DNA from: Psettodes erumei
Lineage: Eukaryota > Chordata > Actinopteri > Pleuronectiformes > Psettodidae
Length of the DNA: 64,000 bases
Direction: 5' to 3'
Assembly: GCA_016785225.1 (NCBI GenBank)
Contig: JAFBJZ010000847.1
Span: 434,001-498,000, forward strand
Made by a program: the position numbers and the translations under genes. Below, piece after piece: positions 36,252 through 48,589 of this stretch (the first letter of the stretch is position 1; each line of letters starts with the position of its first letter). A model generated the notes under the pieces. The model did not search any database. It was not told the DNA's origin and saw nothing but the letters and a program-made list of their open reading frames with translations.

Positions 36252-39200
36252 TGTACATAGAGAAGGGACAGCACACACACACAGACACAGGCACATGGAC
36301 ACACAGACCACTACAGCTTCAATTTCAGACTGTCAAGATGATAGATGTATTTTTATAACCAGATATCAATCAGTACTGTCTGTACAGACTGCCCTTAAAT
36401 CACTTGAGAAATGAGGACAAAAACAAACACCCAGAGAAGATGCCTCCTAATCATGCACAAGATGTTCATTTTCTAATTAAACTGTTTAAACATCTGAAAT
36501 GTTTACATTTTTTGTTTCAGGATAAAGACCAGTTTCCTGTCTTTTATTTTGATGAAGTGGCAGCATTTTGGGGTTTGGGAGCTGTCCATCTCCTTGGTGC
36601 TGATTTATGATCCGTGATGTAGTTGCTGACTTTTGACACTAGAGGGAGATCCTGTATCAAAGTGGGCTAAATTTGCTCTTGTCGGGGAGTGACTGGGCCT
36701 CGATGTGTTAAACACATGTGGAAATGATGTGGGACTTCAGATACATTTTTGTTTACAGATATCCGACCTTAGTGCATTAAAATGGGTCAAAACTTGTGTA
36801 ATGTAATTGTACATCATCACAGTACAGAATATGTATTTACTTGTAGACCTGTACAGACATGCACATGTTTTTCCTATATATCTATATAGGCTGGTGAAGG
36901 GCACACAGGGGCAGGACGGTCCATCTGGTCCGCTAAGGTGCATTGAGACCTGGCTGAGCAGAGCAGCACTGCCTTCCTTGTCTGCCAGCTGTCATGCTGC
37001 TGCTCCATCTCTGCCCTCTCCATCAATGCTCTTAACATTCCCCCCTCCTTCATTTCTGTCATGCCATAGGTTATTTCTGTCTTTCCCTTCCATATTTAAT
37101 GTCTTTCTCTTTTTCTTTTCTCCTTCCTTTTGCTTCTCTAAGAGCCTCTCTGCCTCTCTCTCAGTCTGGCCCTCTGTCTCTTTATCACCTGCTTGCCCGC
37201 CTTCTGTTCTCTTGGCTTTATCAGGTCATGCAGCGGCGGCAGCAGCTATGGAAGCCTGACAGGAGAGACAAAAAGAGGTTAGGCAAAGTTCTGCTTGGAG
37301 CTGTCCTGAAATAACCCAGTGACTTTTCTGTAGCTGACGCAAATTCATCACAACACAAACCATTAGAGCTTCAGCAGATTACTGAGCCAGCAGGCTGTAT
37401 CCTGTAAAGCATTTAACCCCTCACATTCTTTTTCACCCATTTATTCTGATGTACAAATTGTTGCCCTGTCACCGAAATCACATACTTTTAATACTTAAAG
37501 TTCTCTATTCACTGTTCAAGCAAGCCTGTTATTACTATCGATGGAAGAAAGCAGGAAAGGTCACATATTGTATCATACAAGTGCAATGGTTATTGTACTA
37601 AGGTCTTGGCATTGTTATTATATGTATGACCCCCCCCTCAGGCTCACCGTGCCCCCATTCTGCTGTATTGACTGTACATTAACCTGGTGTACCATTCACT
37701 GATAGGTAGACAAAGGCAGCCAACCAATCTTCGGTTAGTCAACCACTGGAAAGGGAAGTGCTTTAATGCCATTTTCTTTTCATAGTCTTGGTTTGATATC
37801 ATTGAGTTCATTTTAAGGTCAAATCTCAGTGTATATAAAAAGAATGTATTGTCATTGGGGGTAAAAAGAAACCACCAAGCAAATCGAATTATCATAATAA
37901 TTATCCTAGTAAATCAGCTGCAGTGTGCTGATCGTGATGATTAAAGTGTGACATCTTATACTGAAATGCTGTAAATATGCACTGCAACACTTAGCCAGCC
38001 ATTAGTAACTGGTCCTGTGATGTTGCAGATAAGGTACCTCACATTTGTCCCTTTGCTGTCTGTCTCAGACTGTATCAAGGACCACAAAATTATTCTTAAT
38101 CACAATGAGCAATTCCATTTTCAACCTTTCCCACTTCTTCTCTACTGTGGACCAGAACATCCCTGTGATGATTTATGGTAATTATGCAAATGCAACATAA
38201 GGCTTTGGAAATTAATGCCATCCCCCACCAGTCTCTCCATCACTGGAAAATGGGTCTAACTGGAGCCAATGCTTTTACAATCCTGTTACTGTAATACTGT
38301 GGATGATACAAAAAGCCTAGGTCAGGTGATTAAATTAGTATAAGTTTATTGAAGCCTCACGGATGCAATTTGTGTACTTAGTCATTTTTCTTCATTCATT
38401 AGGTGCAAAGTGATTGAAAAGGCCTGCCTACAAATGGGTTTATAGTCCTCAGGAGTGATAACTGGTCTGCTTTTGTGGGCTACAGATTTAATGGACACGA
38501 TCCCTCTTGTCACAATCTCTCACCTAGATAAGATGTGCTGGTATGGTAGCAGTGCAGGTGAGGGTGTGCTCGGTCTCCGCTGAGGTGGGCCTGGTGGAGT
38601 GACAGCCCTGGCAGGATGTGAGAGTACTGCCATGACACACCAGCCAAGTATTGATTGACAGAATCATTAGTGACCCCTCACCACTCCATCGCCACCTTAC
38701 TGTATGTGGAGGCAGTCTGGCTCTAGATCTGGATGCAACAGAATTTACATCCTCTTGTAACAGCAACAAAGCCAACTCATTTAAGAGAGAATTTGCTTTT
38801 TCTGTCTATGCACACCAGCTCTAGATTTCTTTGTAAATGCTTCAACTGCCCTGCAGACATGTGAAGGACATTCATATGATTCTTATAATTATGTATTAGG
38901 GAGATGGAGCCTTCTGTGCAATAATATCTGATGGGGCCAGCGAAGTCTGACTCTAGGCTAATCACCTGCCAGCGGCATGTCAAGTCAAACATGAGCCCTT
39001 TCACACCTGGGACTTGTCATGTCATACACTCTCTACACATTACAGCCACGTGACATGCTGGACGTGATGTGTATCTGTGAATCAGCTGGAGAGGAGGGCT
39101 GGGGTGGCTGAGTTTTAATTAGTTGTTGTTTCATACATGAAGCTCATAGAAAAGCCACCAGTTGAAACAAATTCTGCATCAGTGCAAAAAGAAACTCTAT

Positions 39201-40149
39201 GATGATAATCTGCATTATTCTGGCTGTGTAGGTGTGGTAGAGCAGTTATTTATAAATGACAGCAGCTCTTGCTTCAAAGTGACGTCATGTTGCATTTGTA
39301 TCTTTTAGTAAAATCCACAGGGGGTCACTGTTCTGCTTTGTTCGGACAGACTGGCCAACTACTGTAGCAGAGAATAGACCAGCTTCACTAAAACCCTGGG
39401 TCAAAAATCTGCTCTGGAGGGTATTCCTCTGCTTCTTTAATGGGGATAAATCACAGTACGGGGGCTCTTGATGTTGTTGTGTAGAGGGCACTCTCAGTCA
39501 GCAATTCCCCCCTCTTTTTCTCTAGTCAAGGGCCTCTTCTTTCAAAGATAATAACCCATTCTCAACATATCTGTAATTAAAATGAGAGGTGTGCTGCTGT
39601 TTTGTATTTCAGGGGCTTATCTGTGTCTCTCTCTCTTTATCCCACTATGTCTCTCGTCTATATTTTTCGTCCTTTGCCTGGTCTCCTTGAGCCTTTTAAT
39701 TTCATGACACTTCAATTAAATATTAAAGTGTTTCAGGATTACGTCAGACTTGTGAACAAGCTGCTGGGTTTTTCCAGTCTGCCTTCTCTATGTAGATTTC
39801 CTCCTTTCTTTTATTTTTTTCATTTTTTTGTTTTGACTTTACTAATCTGACATGTATTGTAAAGACATTTGTGTTGCCATAATATGGAGGAATGAAGACA
39901 GCAGATAGAGACAATGATGATAATGATGAAATCTGCTTACAGTAAATAATGCTGCCTCAAACCGTTTTGGGAATATGAGTAGGAATTTTAGGCCTCTACT
40001 CCCTGCCTTGATCCAAAGGAGCTTCTTTATTCACTTTGAAATCTTAGGAAACTGCAGTGTGAATCCTGAATATACAGTATAATGGTAGGAATTATATCTC
40101 TGTAAAGATGTTGTGCAGTAATGTTCTTTGCTTCTGTCTCTCTCTTCTT

Positions 40150-40167
40150 CTCTCTCTCTCTCTTTAG

Positions 40168-40216
<49 letters not shown>
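40150..40216. repeat. Compound (CT)n-(AC)18 microsatellite
   Basis: CT-rich run with a ttag interruption, then pure AC 40181-40216. Confidence 0.96.
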
Positions 40217-40217
<1 letters not shown>

Positions 40218-40289
40218 AAAAGGCCTCTCTCTCTCCTTTGATTCCACCAACCACTGCCACCCCCACCACATTATCTTATTGATCTATAC

Positions 40290-40450
40290 TCACCCAGCAA
40301 CATGGCCATAATTGATCATTAATGTCTAATTGGGGAAGAGCAATGATAAGAAAAGTGGCGGAATGGGTACAATTACAAATCATCTTTGCTATGGAATCTG
40401 TTGGTTGGGGCTTTGCAGAGGTAATCAAGACCAGATTAACCACATGCTGC
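40290..40450. promoter_or_regulatory. Possible conserved non-coding element
   Basis: Repeat-free block just after the (AC)18 tract with ataattgatcattaatgtct, aattgggg, tacaattacaaatcatc and a run of non-CT words. It resembles conserved enhancers by texture only. Confidence 0.18.
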
Positions 40451-40925
40451 TAAGTGTCAAACTTTATTCTTAGGTCAGTATTCATGATTTCTAGGGGCAG
40501 GATGCAATTTGCTTGTAAAAGCCTGATGATGAGCACCAACTACATCTCAGGTCTTGCCACATTCAGATAGTAAACCAGAACTTCACGACTATAAGAAATA
40601 AAGAATCATTTCGTTTTATTGGATGGCTTATTAGCTTTGTGTGTTTATGAGAGTGCATTAAGAAAATGTTGAAATATCTCACCTGAGTCGAGGGGAAGGT
40701 AAAAACTGCTCCTTGCTCCAGTGTTACAAGGGCTGCCTTCCTATACCTGGCAGTCACAGCGATGTTTTATTAATAGTGGGATTCTCATGATTTTAGCTTC
40801 ACACATAAACTCAGGTATTCACACACACTCACATACATGTATGCACACACAATCATACATTCATTCAGTGCCATTAAATTGTATGTGACTAGATTTTGAA
40901 CATACTGTACCTCAAGAGTGGCGAG

Positions 40926-40926
<1 letters not shown>

Positions 40927-41002
<76 letters not shown>
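40927..41002. repeat. Compound (TG)17-(AG)21 microsatellite
   Basis: Pure TG (40927-40960) passes without a spacer into pure AG (40961-41002), 76 bases in total. Confidence 0.97.
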
Positions 41003-41004
<2 letters not shown>

Positions 41005-44000
41005 CGAGACACTGGGTGCAAAGGAGAGGCCTGCAGCACGGTGCATATCCAGCCTCATTTACCAGCTTCCACTCCTCCGTTATCAGCAGGATCATTATCC
41101 TCTCTCCTCTCTGCCCTCGCTCCCTCACTAAGGCTCAAGGTGGGGCACACCGAAATATCAACACACACATCTTCACTCACAATCCACACATAATGCTTAT
41201 TATTCTCCACATGAACCTGAAAAAAAAAAAACTAAAAATAGCTATGTGTTGAGTGTGTATGTGCACAGATAGTTGCAACATTTTGTTATTTATTGCCACA
41301 GTATTCCTGTGGCAGTTGAAAAGTTGACAAAATGAGGTTAGTGTGCATGCATGTGTGTCCTCACTCCTTCCTTTGGTGGCTTGTAGGCCAATGTTGATAT
41401 CAGTGTGCATCAGTTTAGAAGGTTGAGGTTTCAGTCCTGCTACCAGTACTACCATTGTCTTCTTTCATGCACTTTCATACTGCACTGCATAACAGAAATC
41501 CATTTTGTCTATAGATATATATAGACTCATTTGTCTGTGAACACAGCCAGGGATAACAGGAAATGGAGCATTAACCATTCCCCAGCTAGCTGTCCAACCA
41601 TGATAATAATTACTTAGAAAAGATCAGTGAAGGGAGATAGAGTAACCCCAATGTTTTCATCAGTTTTTCATTAATTTTATACTTCTTTCTTCAGTTGTGT
41701 ATACTGGCTGCATTTATCTTCTTTCTTGTCACAATGACAGTCTTTTCCTGCTCGGTTTCTGTGATTTTCACTGCCTGCCTGTATTTCTGATAAGATCCCC
41801 ATGTTGTTATTCAACTTGAACAAACCCACTGCTTATTCAACCCTGTGAGATCCCTCTAATAGTCACAGTGACTGCTGAGGTGTGGAGCGGTAGGTTACAC
41901 TAAACCGACTCTGGAAATATAAAAGCCAGCGCTCACACCAGCCGCTGATTGTTTTGTATCTGCCTGCATGTGTTTGAGCATGTGTGTCTGCTCTCTCAGA
42001 TGTGACCATCTAAGCTATGATTTTTATTAAAATACTGAACATGCATTCTGTTTCAGAAGGAGAGAGAGATGAAGAGGATTTTGTTTCTCGGTTTATTGGT
42101 TTGGCATTTAGAGGCTGGAGAAATCCTGGGAAGAAGATTGGAGGGAAATGTATTGAACAGAAGGGAGATAAAAAAAAAAAGAGGGGAGAAAGAGCCTATT
42201 CTTCCCACTGAGTGCTCTGGTCTCCAGCGGGAAATAAACTGATTTGTGATTAATGAAAAGATGGAGAAGAGGCTTCCTCTCCCGCTCTTTCCTTTCCACT
42301 CTTCCCTTTCCTACCTCTAACCTAACTTTCTCACCAAGAAAATCCATCCCGGTAATGATGTCTGTGTGTAGGAAATGATTAGGGAGCAGATAAAGAGAGA
42401 AATCAGCCAATAAAAGGAACACAGAGACATTCTACAGCATTATCATCACACAAACCCACTCTGCAAGCACAGCATGGAGATAACGTGTTATCGTGAAGTA
42501 AACACCTGACCTCCTGCAAATCACAAAGTCACAACCTTCTCCCATGCAACTTTCTCTCCACTTTCAAAAACAACGTTGCATAATTTCCTTCACCTGTTTA
42601 GCAAAGCGGTAACAAGTGCGTAAGTGGAAAATTTAAAAAATGAGAACAAGCCCCGCAGGCTCTGTAGTTAAAGGATACAGGCAGGTGTTGATGCTGCGTA
42701 TAGAGTGAAGAGACCTACAGATGGAGGGAATGAGGGAGATCCTGAGCTGGGTGGACCTCCTTCATGCCTCATTAGCCCAGTAAACTAATATCAGCTGTGC
42801 TGTCCTTATCATCACCTCTACCACTGTGTCCCATAGCACAGCACACATCCCTGCACCCACTGATATTACAAGGCATCACTTAAATAAAGCCAGCAGCAAG
42901 TGGAGTAAAGGATGTGGATGACTCAGAAAGAAGTTTGTGCTCACAAGAAATAAGTATCAGAGTGTTGCAGGAATAAAGGTGTGGAGGTTAAAAAAAGGAA
43001 ATAGAGGACATGTAATGTGTAGAGATGGAATAGGGGTGAGCAAAAGTATCATCACAGAACATCTTGGAAGATCTGAAACCACGATACAGCAGCCGCACCT
43101 GCCTGCCACAAGAGAGACTCCACAGCAACCGGGCTGCAACCAGTCATTCAGATGGCATTATGCAGGGAGAGCAAACTGTTTTAGTATGTCAAGATTGGGG
43201 ACAGGAAAAGGAAGGCGTGAAGGGAAAGATGGTAATTAGGAGGAGAAACAGCATTACTCTTGAAGTGGAGGAAGTTGAGAAGACAAGCTCCAGATTTTAT
43301 GCATAATGTCATGGAGAGTTTATGTGAAAGGAGGTGTCACAGAGACTGTGGTAAGGGAAAGGTGAGACTTTAAAAAATGTAAACAGGGTCCATCACTTCC
43401 TTTCTGAACCACTTCAACGTGAGCAGCCTACACATCCCCTTCCTTTGCACCAGCTGGTCCTAGGGAAACCATTGTGCATGAGTCCCAACTAACAGATCCC
43501 TCCACTTTGTCTTGGATCTGTCCAAGGGGTTTCAATCATGCCTCGAATACCTCAGTGTGTAGATGGCATCCATTAATAGCTGCTACACTCAGCTCAATTG
43601 GCTAGAGGAGCAAGAACTGAGCATTTTTCAAGCTTTGCATTCTATTGATAGAGAAACCCAATTCTTTGTTGTTGTTTCAGAGGTTCCTTAGAGTAAACCC
43701 AGAGTTCATGGCTGATGTTGAAGACAGGAACAAGTATTCAGGTTGTGTTTGTTTATGTAGTCGGAAGTATAGTACATTGACACAGACATAAGAGTGCCCT
43801 TCATTTTTTACTGAATAACAACAGACGTGCTGTCCCAGACTACAACGTCTGTGTATTCACATCAACAGGAAACGATTCGCATAGGATTCAGAGAGCAAAC
43901 AGAGAATGCCTGACGTCTTTGATATGACAGCGCTTTCCCCCTCACGTAGAGCTTCACCGTCTCAAAGTCAGACATTTGCTAAGTTCATGAACTCTGAGAG

Positions 44001-47000
44001 AACTCGACAGAGGGAGAGAGGAAAATGCGACGCGAGAGGGATACGGTACTTGAGGGAGAAAGTATGATAGAAAAGGCAGCAAGCGTAAGGAAAAGTAGGG
44101 AAAGTCTTTCCAAGAATGCTTTCATTCCTATACGACTCTTCAGAGGTTCTGCTGAGGAAGGAGATCACACTGCTATTAAGACAAAGGCATTTCAGCTGCT
44201 TTGTAGTGAACAAATCTCACCTGGGACTAGGTAGAAAGTTCAGTAGTTACAAGCAAGGAGATGCTAAGTAGTTTAGAGACAGAGAAGTTTTCAAGTTCCA
44301 GTTATGTTTTATTAATTGCATATCTGGAAAGGAACACCTTGCCAGACCTCACTGCTATAGGTTCCTTTATGTCCTACATTTATGTGATTAATTTATTGTC
44401 TCTTTCTCCGGCAAAGCCAGCTGTTTTGCTCCTCAATGTGGGTAAATATTTCATTGGATGATTTCCATTCTCCAGTAGGCAGCTGTTAAAGGCTAGAATA
44501 TGGAAATGACCTAAGTTTCTCTGGTACACTTATTACCGCCATCCTTTATTTGCATATGTTTCAGTGTATTGTACGAATTCAACAGTGCACTCTTAGAAGT
44601 GCCATTTTGAATGGAAGAACACTCTGCATGCATAATGCAGCACAAGAAAAATCCTTATTCACAACAGCTGTGTTAAGTTTCCAGTACAAATCCATGCTGT
44701 TTAGTGAATAAAGGCAGCATAGTAGGCACAGCTACCACATTGCATTCAACAGCAGTAATTAACTAACAAATGACTAAGCAGACGTTAATTTGTTGAACAG
44801 GAGTTGTTAATGCTGTCAAGGGCATAAGATGATTTTGGTGGTAGAAACATGTGCAGCAGGAGTGTCTGCTGGGGGCCGTAAAGACTGAAGTTTGATGAAA
44901 TCGCATCATTAAGGGCAGCCTACTCCAGTCAAGTGTAGTCAAATCAAGACTGATTAATGTTCTTTTATATGCATTTCTTAATTACAATATAAGATATATC
45001 CCAATTTTACCAGCACTTCATTAACATTATGCACGCTAAATGGTGTGTATCAGCAAAAGATTGCCACCATTAGAATGTGTATACAGTGAAATATATGTCT
45101 TGCATATGTTGGTGAGCAGGTAAGTTACTCTGATGTAGTGAAAACATCTGGAACATTTAAAAAGAAAAGGCAAGAGAAAAAGACTACCAGTGTTTGCATA
45201 GAAATTTTTACACTTTCCCTCTTTTCTTTAATTCTTGCTGTGTGAACTGGTGGGTGGGTAAACTGTGGCTTCTTAGTGTTATCAGTGAGACACATCAGAG
45301 TGTAGGTGAAAGATCGTTGATTCAGTTTTATTTGGACCCTCATATTAATGCATACGTCATGCCCACTGTTTTTGTAAAAATATTTCATCTGAGATCAAAT
45401 ACGTCTAAGACTTGAGGAACTAGTGAGAAATACAGAATGAGAGCAAGACTGAAAGAGTTTGACAGAAAGAAACTTTATATATATATATCTCACTTGACTG
45501 TTAAAGTCCTGTGTGTATTTGTGTGTACATGTGCACGCAAAAACATTAGGTGTTTCTTTGTGTGAATTTCTGTATGCCTGTATGTATTGTATTAAATAGA
45601 ACTCACTGGAGCATGCCTCCATATGTCTGGCCTCAATGCAGCTGGTGTCTTTGAGTTATGCCCTGAGATGAGCTAATTTGCTTTTCACTGGGGCAGAGTG
45701 CTCTGCTAAAAAGCACACTTTGTTCTGTCCGTCACTCCATTCTCTGCCTGCAATGATAAACTGGAGTCAGAAAGGTCTGTTGACGGTGTGAAAAAAGTGA
45801 AAACATAGCCAATGTTGAAATGAGAGATACAGTGAGACTGTACACACGTCTGCCATATGTAAGCAAAGAGTTTACCTGCTTTCCACTTTGTTACTGTAAG
45901 ATGTGTAGTCCAAAACAATAGGTTAAACCTATGGTTTTCTTTGGAAGAAGTTCAATCATGATACAATGTTTGTTGCATGGGATTTCACAATGATGATCTG
46001 CCTTAAATACATGAAGCTGAAACAGGTGTCCGTAACAGTTTGAAACTGCACCTGCAAGTGATTTTCCATAAACAAACTGCCATATCACTGAACCAGTGTT
46101 CCTCTCTACACAATTAATTATCCCGTAGGAGAGAGCGCATAGCATGACTGCTTGGATCTGTTTCAATGAACAGGCTGCATGTGCTCAACCAGTCACTGTG
46201 GGCAGTGGAAATCGCTATAAGGCACAGAGAAAAAAAATTCTACAGACAAACATACGGTGGGATTAGTGGTAATGGGTTTACCTTGCTGCAAACACACTAA
46301 GCACTAATGCTTATGTTTTAAAGGTACAATCATCTCCCTTTTGAGCATACAGTGGCGTGTGTGGGTGGATTGTGGATGTTTGTGCATCCCGTGCCCCTCA
46401 GCCTAACACATGTCCCTTTGATCAGCCCTGATGTTTAATTACACTAAACAAGATAAGGCCACGTCCTCCATCTGAACTGTTTGTCTCCTACCCTCCTATC
46501 TATTGCTAATAGAAACAGCAGGGCATATCACAGGGGAAAATAAAATGCCTTGCCCCAAACGGCTCGCTATCATTGCTGCTTGTTCTCATCCTGTTCTCCT
46601 TTTTTAAAGGCTGATGTTCACCCGGTGCCCAGCTGCAGTGTCTGTGGATACTTTATCAACACAGATGTTCAAGTGACAGACAGGCAGAGAATAGAAAAGA
46701 TACAGAGAAGAAAGTCAGAGTCTGTGATGGATTCCTGTGCTGTATATAAAATCTGTTGACGGAGATGAAAACAAATGGGGGGAAAAGGGCCATAAAACAA
46801 TATTCGGCATGTTTCCCACCCAACCCAAAACTACTCTGTATAGTAGTTACAAGGGCAAGGGAGAAGAGCAGAGAGAAACCTGAAATCTGACACCACTAAC
46901 TGCCAGATCACGTTGTCTAGCTCAATTCATCATTAAGGGAACATTTTCGACTCGTCACCCACAGCTGAAACATGAAAATCACAGCTACTCTGTCCAGTTT

Positions 47001-48440
47001 TAATACTGAAGCCATCAGTTCACTGGCCCCTATCTCACTGCAGACTTAATTACATGGTATCTCGTGTGCTATCTGCCCTTCCCTTCCAAGCCTGATCATC
47101 ATTCAGTATAAGATGAGTGAGATGAGCCCATTCTAATTAAATAAGAACGAGAGAGACGGAGGGAAATTACAAGACCAGGGTGGGCAATATGAGCTGGGTG
47201 GAATAATGTCTACATTTGGCTATTGCAGGGTTTATGAACTGCTTAGATGTGAGGTCACATCGCAGTTATATAAGATGTCTGACAAAAGATATGAAACCAG
47301 CCTCAACAGAGACATATGAATCTACAGTGTTTGTTTGACTATTAAAAAACCCTGAAATATTGCAGTATTTCTTGCTTCTAAACAACATAATGGGGTACAC
47401 ACAGATAATTTATTTTGTCTTTCAACTCATTCAGTACACAATGGTCAAACACACAATACATGGTTAGAGTGTTAATGTAAGTAATTACATTATTTTTAGT
47501 AAAAGAGAATTTCTGCAGATTTAGAGTAAATTGTCCTCTTGTCTTAGCTCAGGGAGCTTTACCACTTTTTCTGCACATTGGAAGAAATGAGAGGCTCAAC
47601 AAAATCTGCTTCCTTTATTTTCAACCTAACAAGGTGACTTATAATTGGTGAACTTGATCAAATTAAATGAATGTTCAGTGCTGTGCTGAGCAGATGACTG
47701 TCAGACCAACATTTCATGTCTAACTAAATGAAATTTACAAGATCAGACATTTTCACTAACTGTAATGTATTTTGCCACCAGTAGCAGAAGGCATGAGGCA
47801 CCTGCAGAGAATGGAATCAGCTCTTTTTTCATTTTTATTTTTTATTGTGAGAGCATGAGTGCTGCCGAAAATTCCTGAAAACAGCTCACTCATGGCCTGA
47901 AATAGTAAATATCTATTATGCCTGGCATGTTCCAGAGTCCCTGTACAGCTCAACCCCCACCCAGAACCAATCAGTTTTCCACCATTTGGCGTCCATGTGT
48001 GTATGTCTGTATGTGTGCACATGTGTAGGTGGCCCCTGCTGCAAGGCATAGGTCCCCGTCCTTGCAAGTGTTATCTCTTTAACAGGGCATGGAGCATCCT
48101 GCAGAGCTGATCAGCTGGGCAGCCATCTCTCTCACAGTGGGACACATACACACATGCACACCAGTCAGAAATCCTTGTTACTTTGCCTTTCTCCCGAGCA
48201 AATGGGAGAGCTGCAGGTATCCTTTAAAGGCAACCAGGTGGAAAAGCAGGACTGGGCTGAAGAAAAGTGCTTTTGTGAAGGCAGCTTTATTGGATACATG
48301 GATTTCCTTCTTTTTTAAATTGATATCACTGATGCACATTGCTCCTCCTCCTGCTATGTCTCATCTAGCCCAGTGCATTACATCCTGCATGTACTCCCAA
48401 CCAAGGTCAGATAGTGCATAAAGGCTGGTGTGATTAAACA

Positions 48441-48589
48441 TGACCTGCAAGTTGTGCCCAGTTTATACAGCTTGTCACATGACTGAGGCCTGACTTCCAG
48501 GCTGAGGTCAAAGGCCAAACTGCTGAGTCCTTGACCTCAGGTCACCACCCCTTTATTGATTTAACAGAGTCCTCTGTGGGTGACCTTGA
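48441..48589. promoter_or_regulatory. Cluster of nuclear-receptor half-sites
   Basis: Within 149 bases lie TGACCT (48441-48446), a DR1-like pair AGGTCA-A-AGGCCA (48505-48517), an everted pair TGACCT-C-AGGTCA (48532-48544) and TGACCTTGA (48581-48589), the complement of the extended TCAAGGTCA site. All are direct reads; binding is inferred. Confidence 0.35.

Noticed and set aside
36807..37259. 150-codon + strand frame with a collagen-like GTQGQDGPSGP stretch
   Set aside because: Only three Gly-X-Y triplets; the rest comes from the pyrimidine tract before the acceptor-like site at 37224.
39737..39850. Acceptor-like tttcag followed in phase 0 by DYVRLVNKLLG, superficially like the DYRED start of SCHIP1
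   Set aside because: Only D-Y agrees; it lacks the acidic, Gly/Ser-rich continuation of SCHIP1 and passes into a T-rich run.
42937..43306. Two overlapping 80-100-codon frames
   Set aside because: Purine-rich sequence opening two frames; no domain.
46612..46759. ttttttaaag acceptor followed by a CSVCGYF-type cysteine pair
   Set aside because: A single Cys pair without a second pair; no family recognised and weak branch region.
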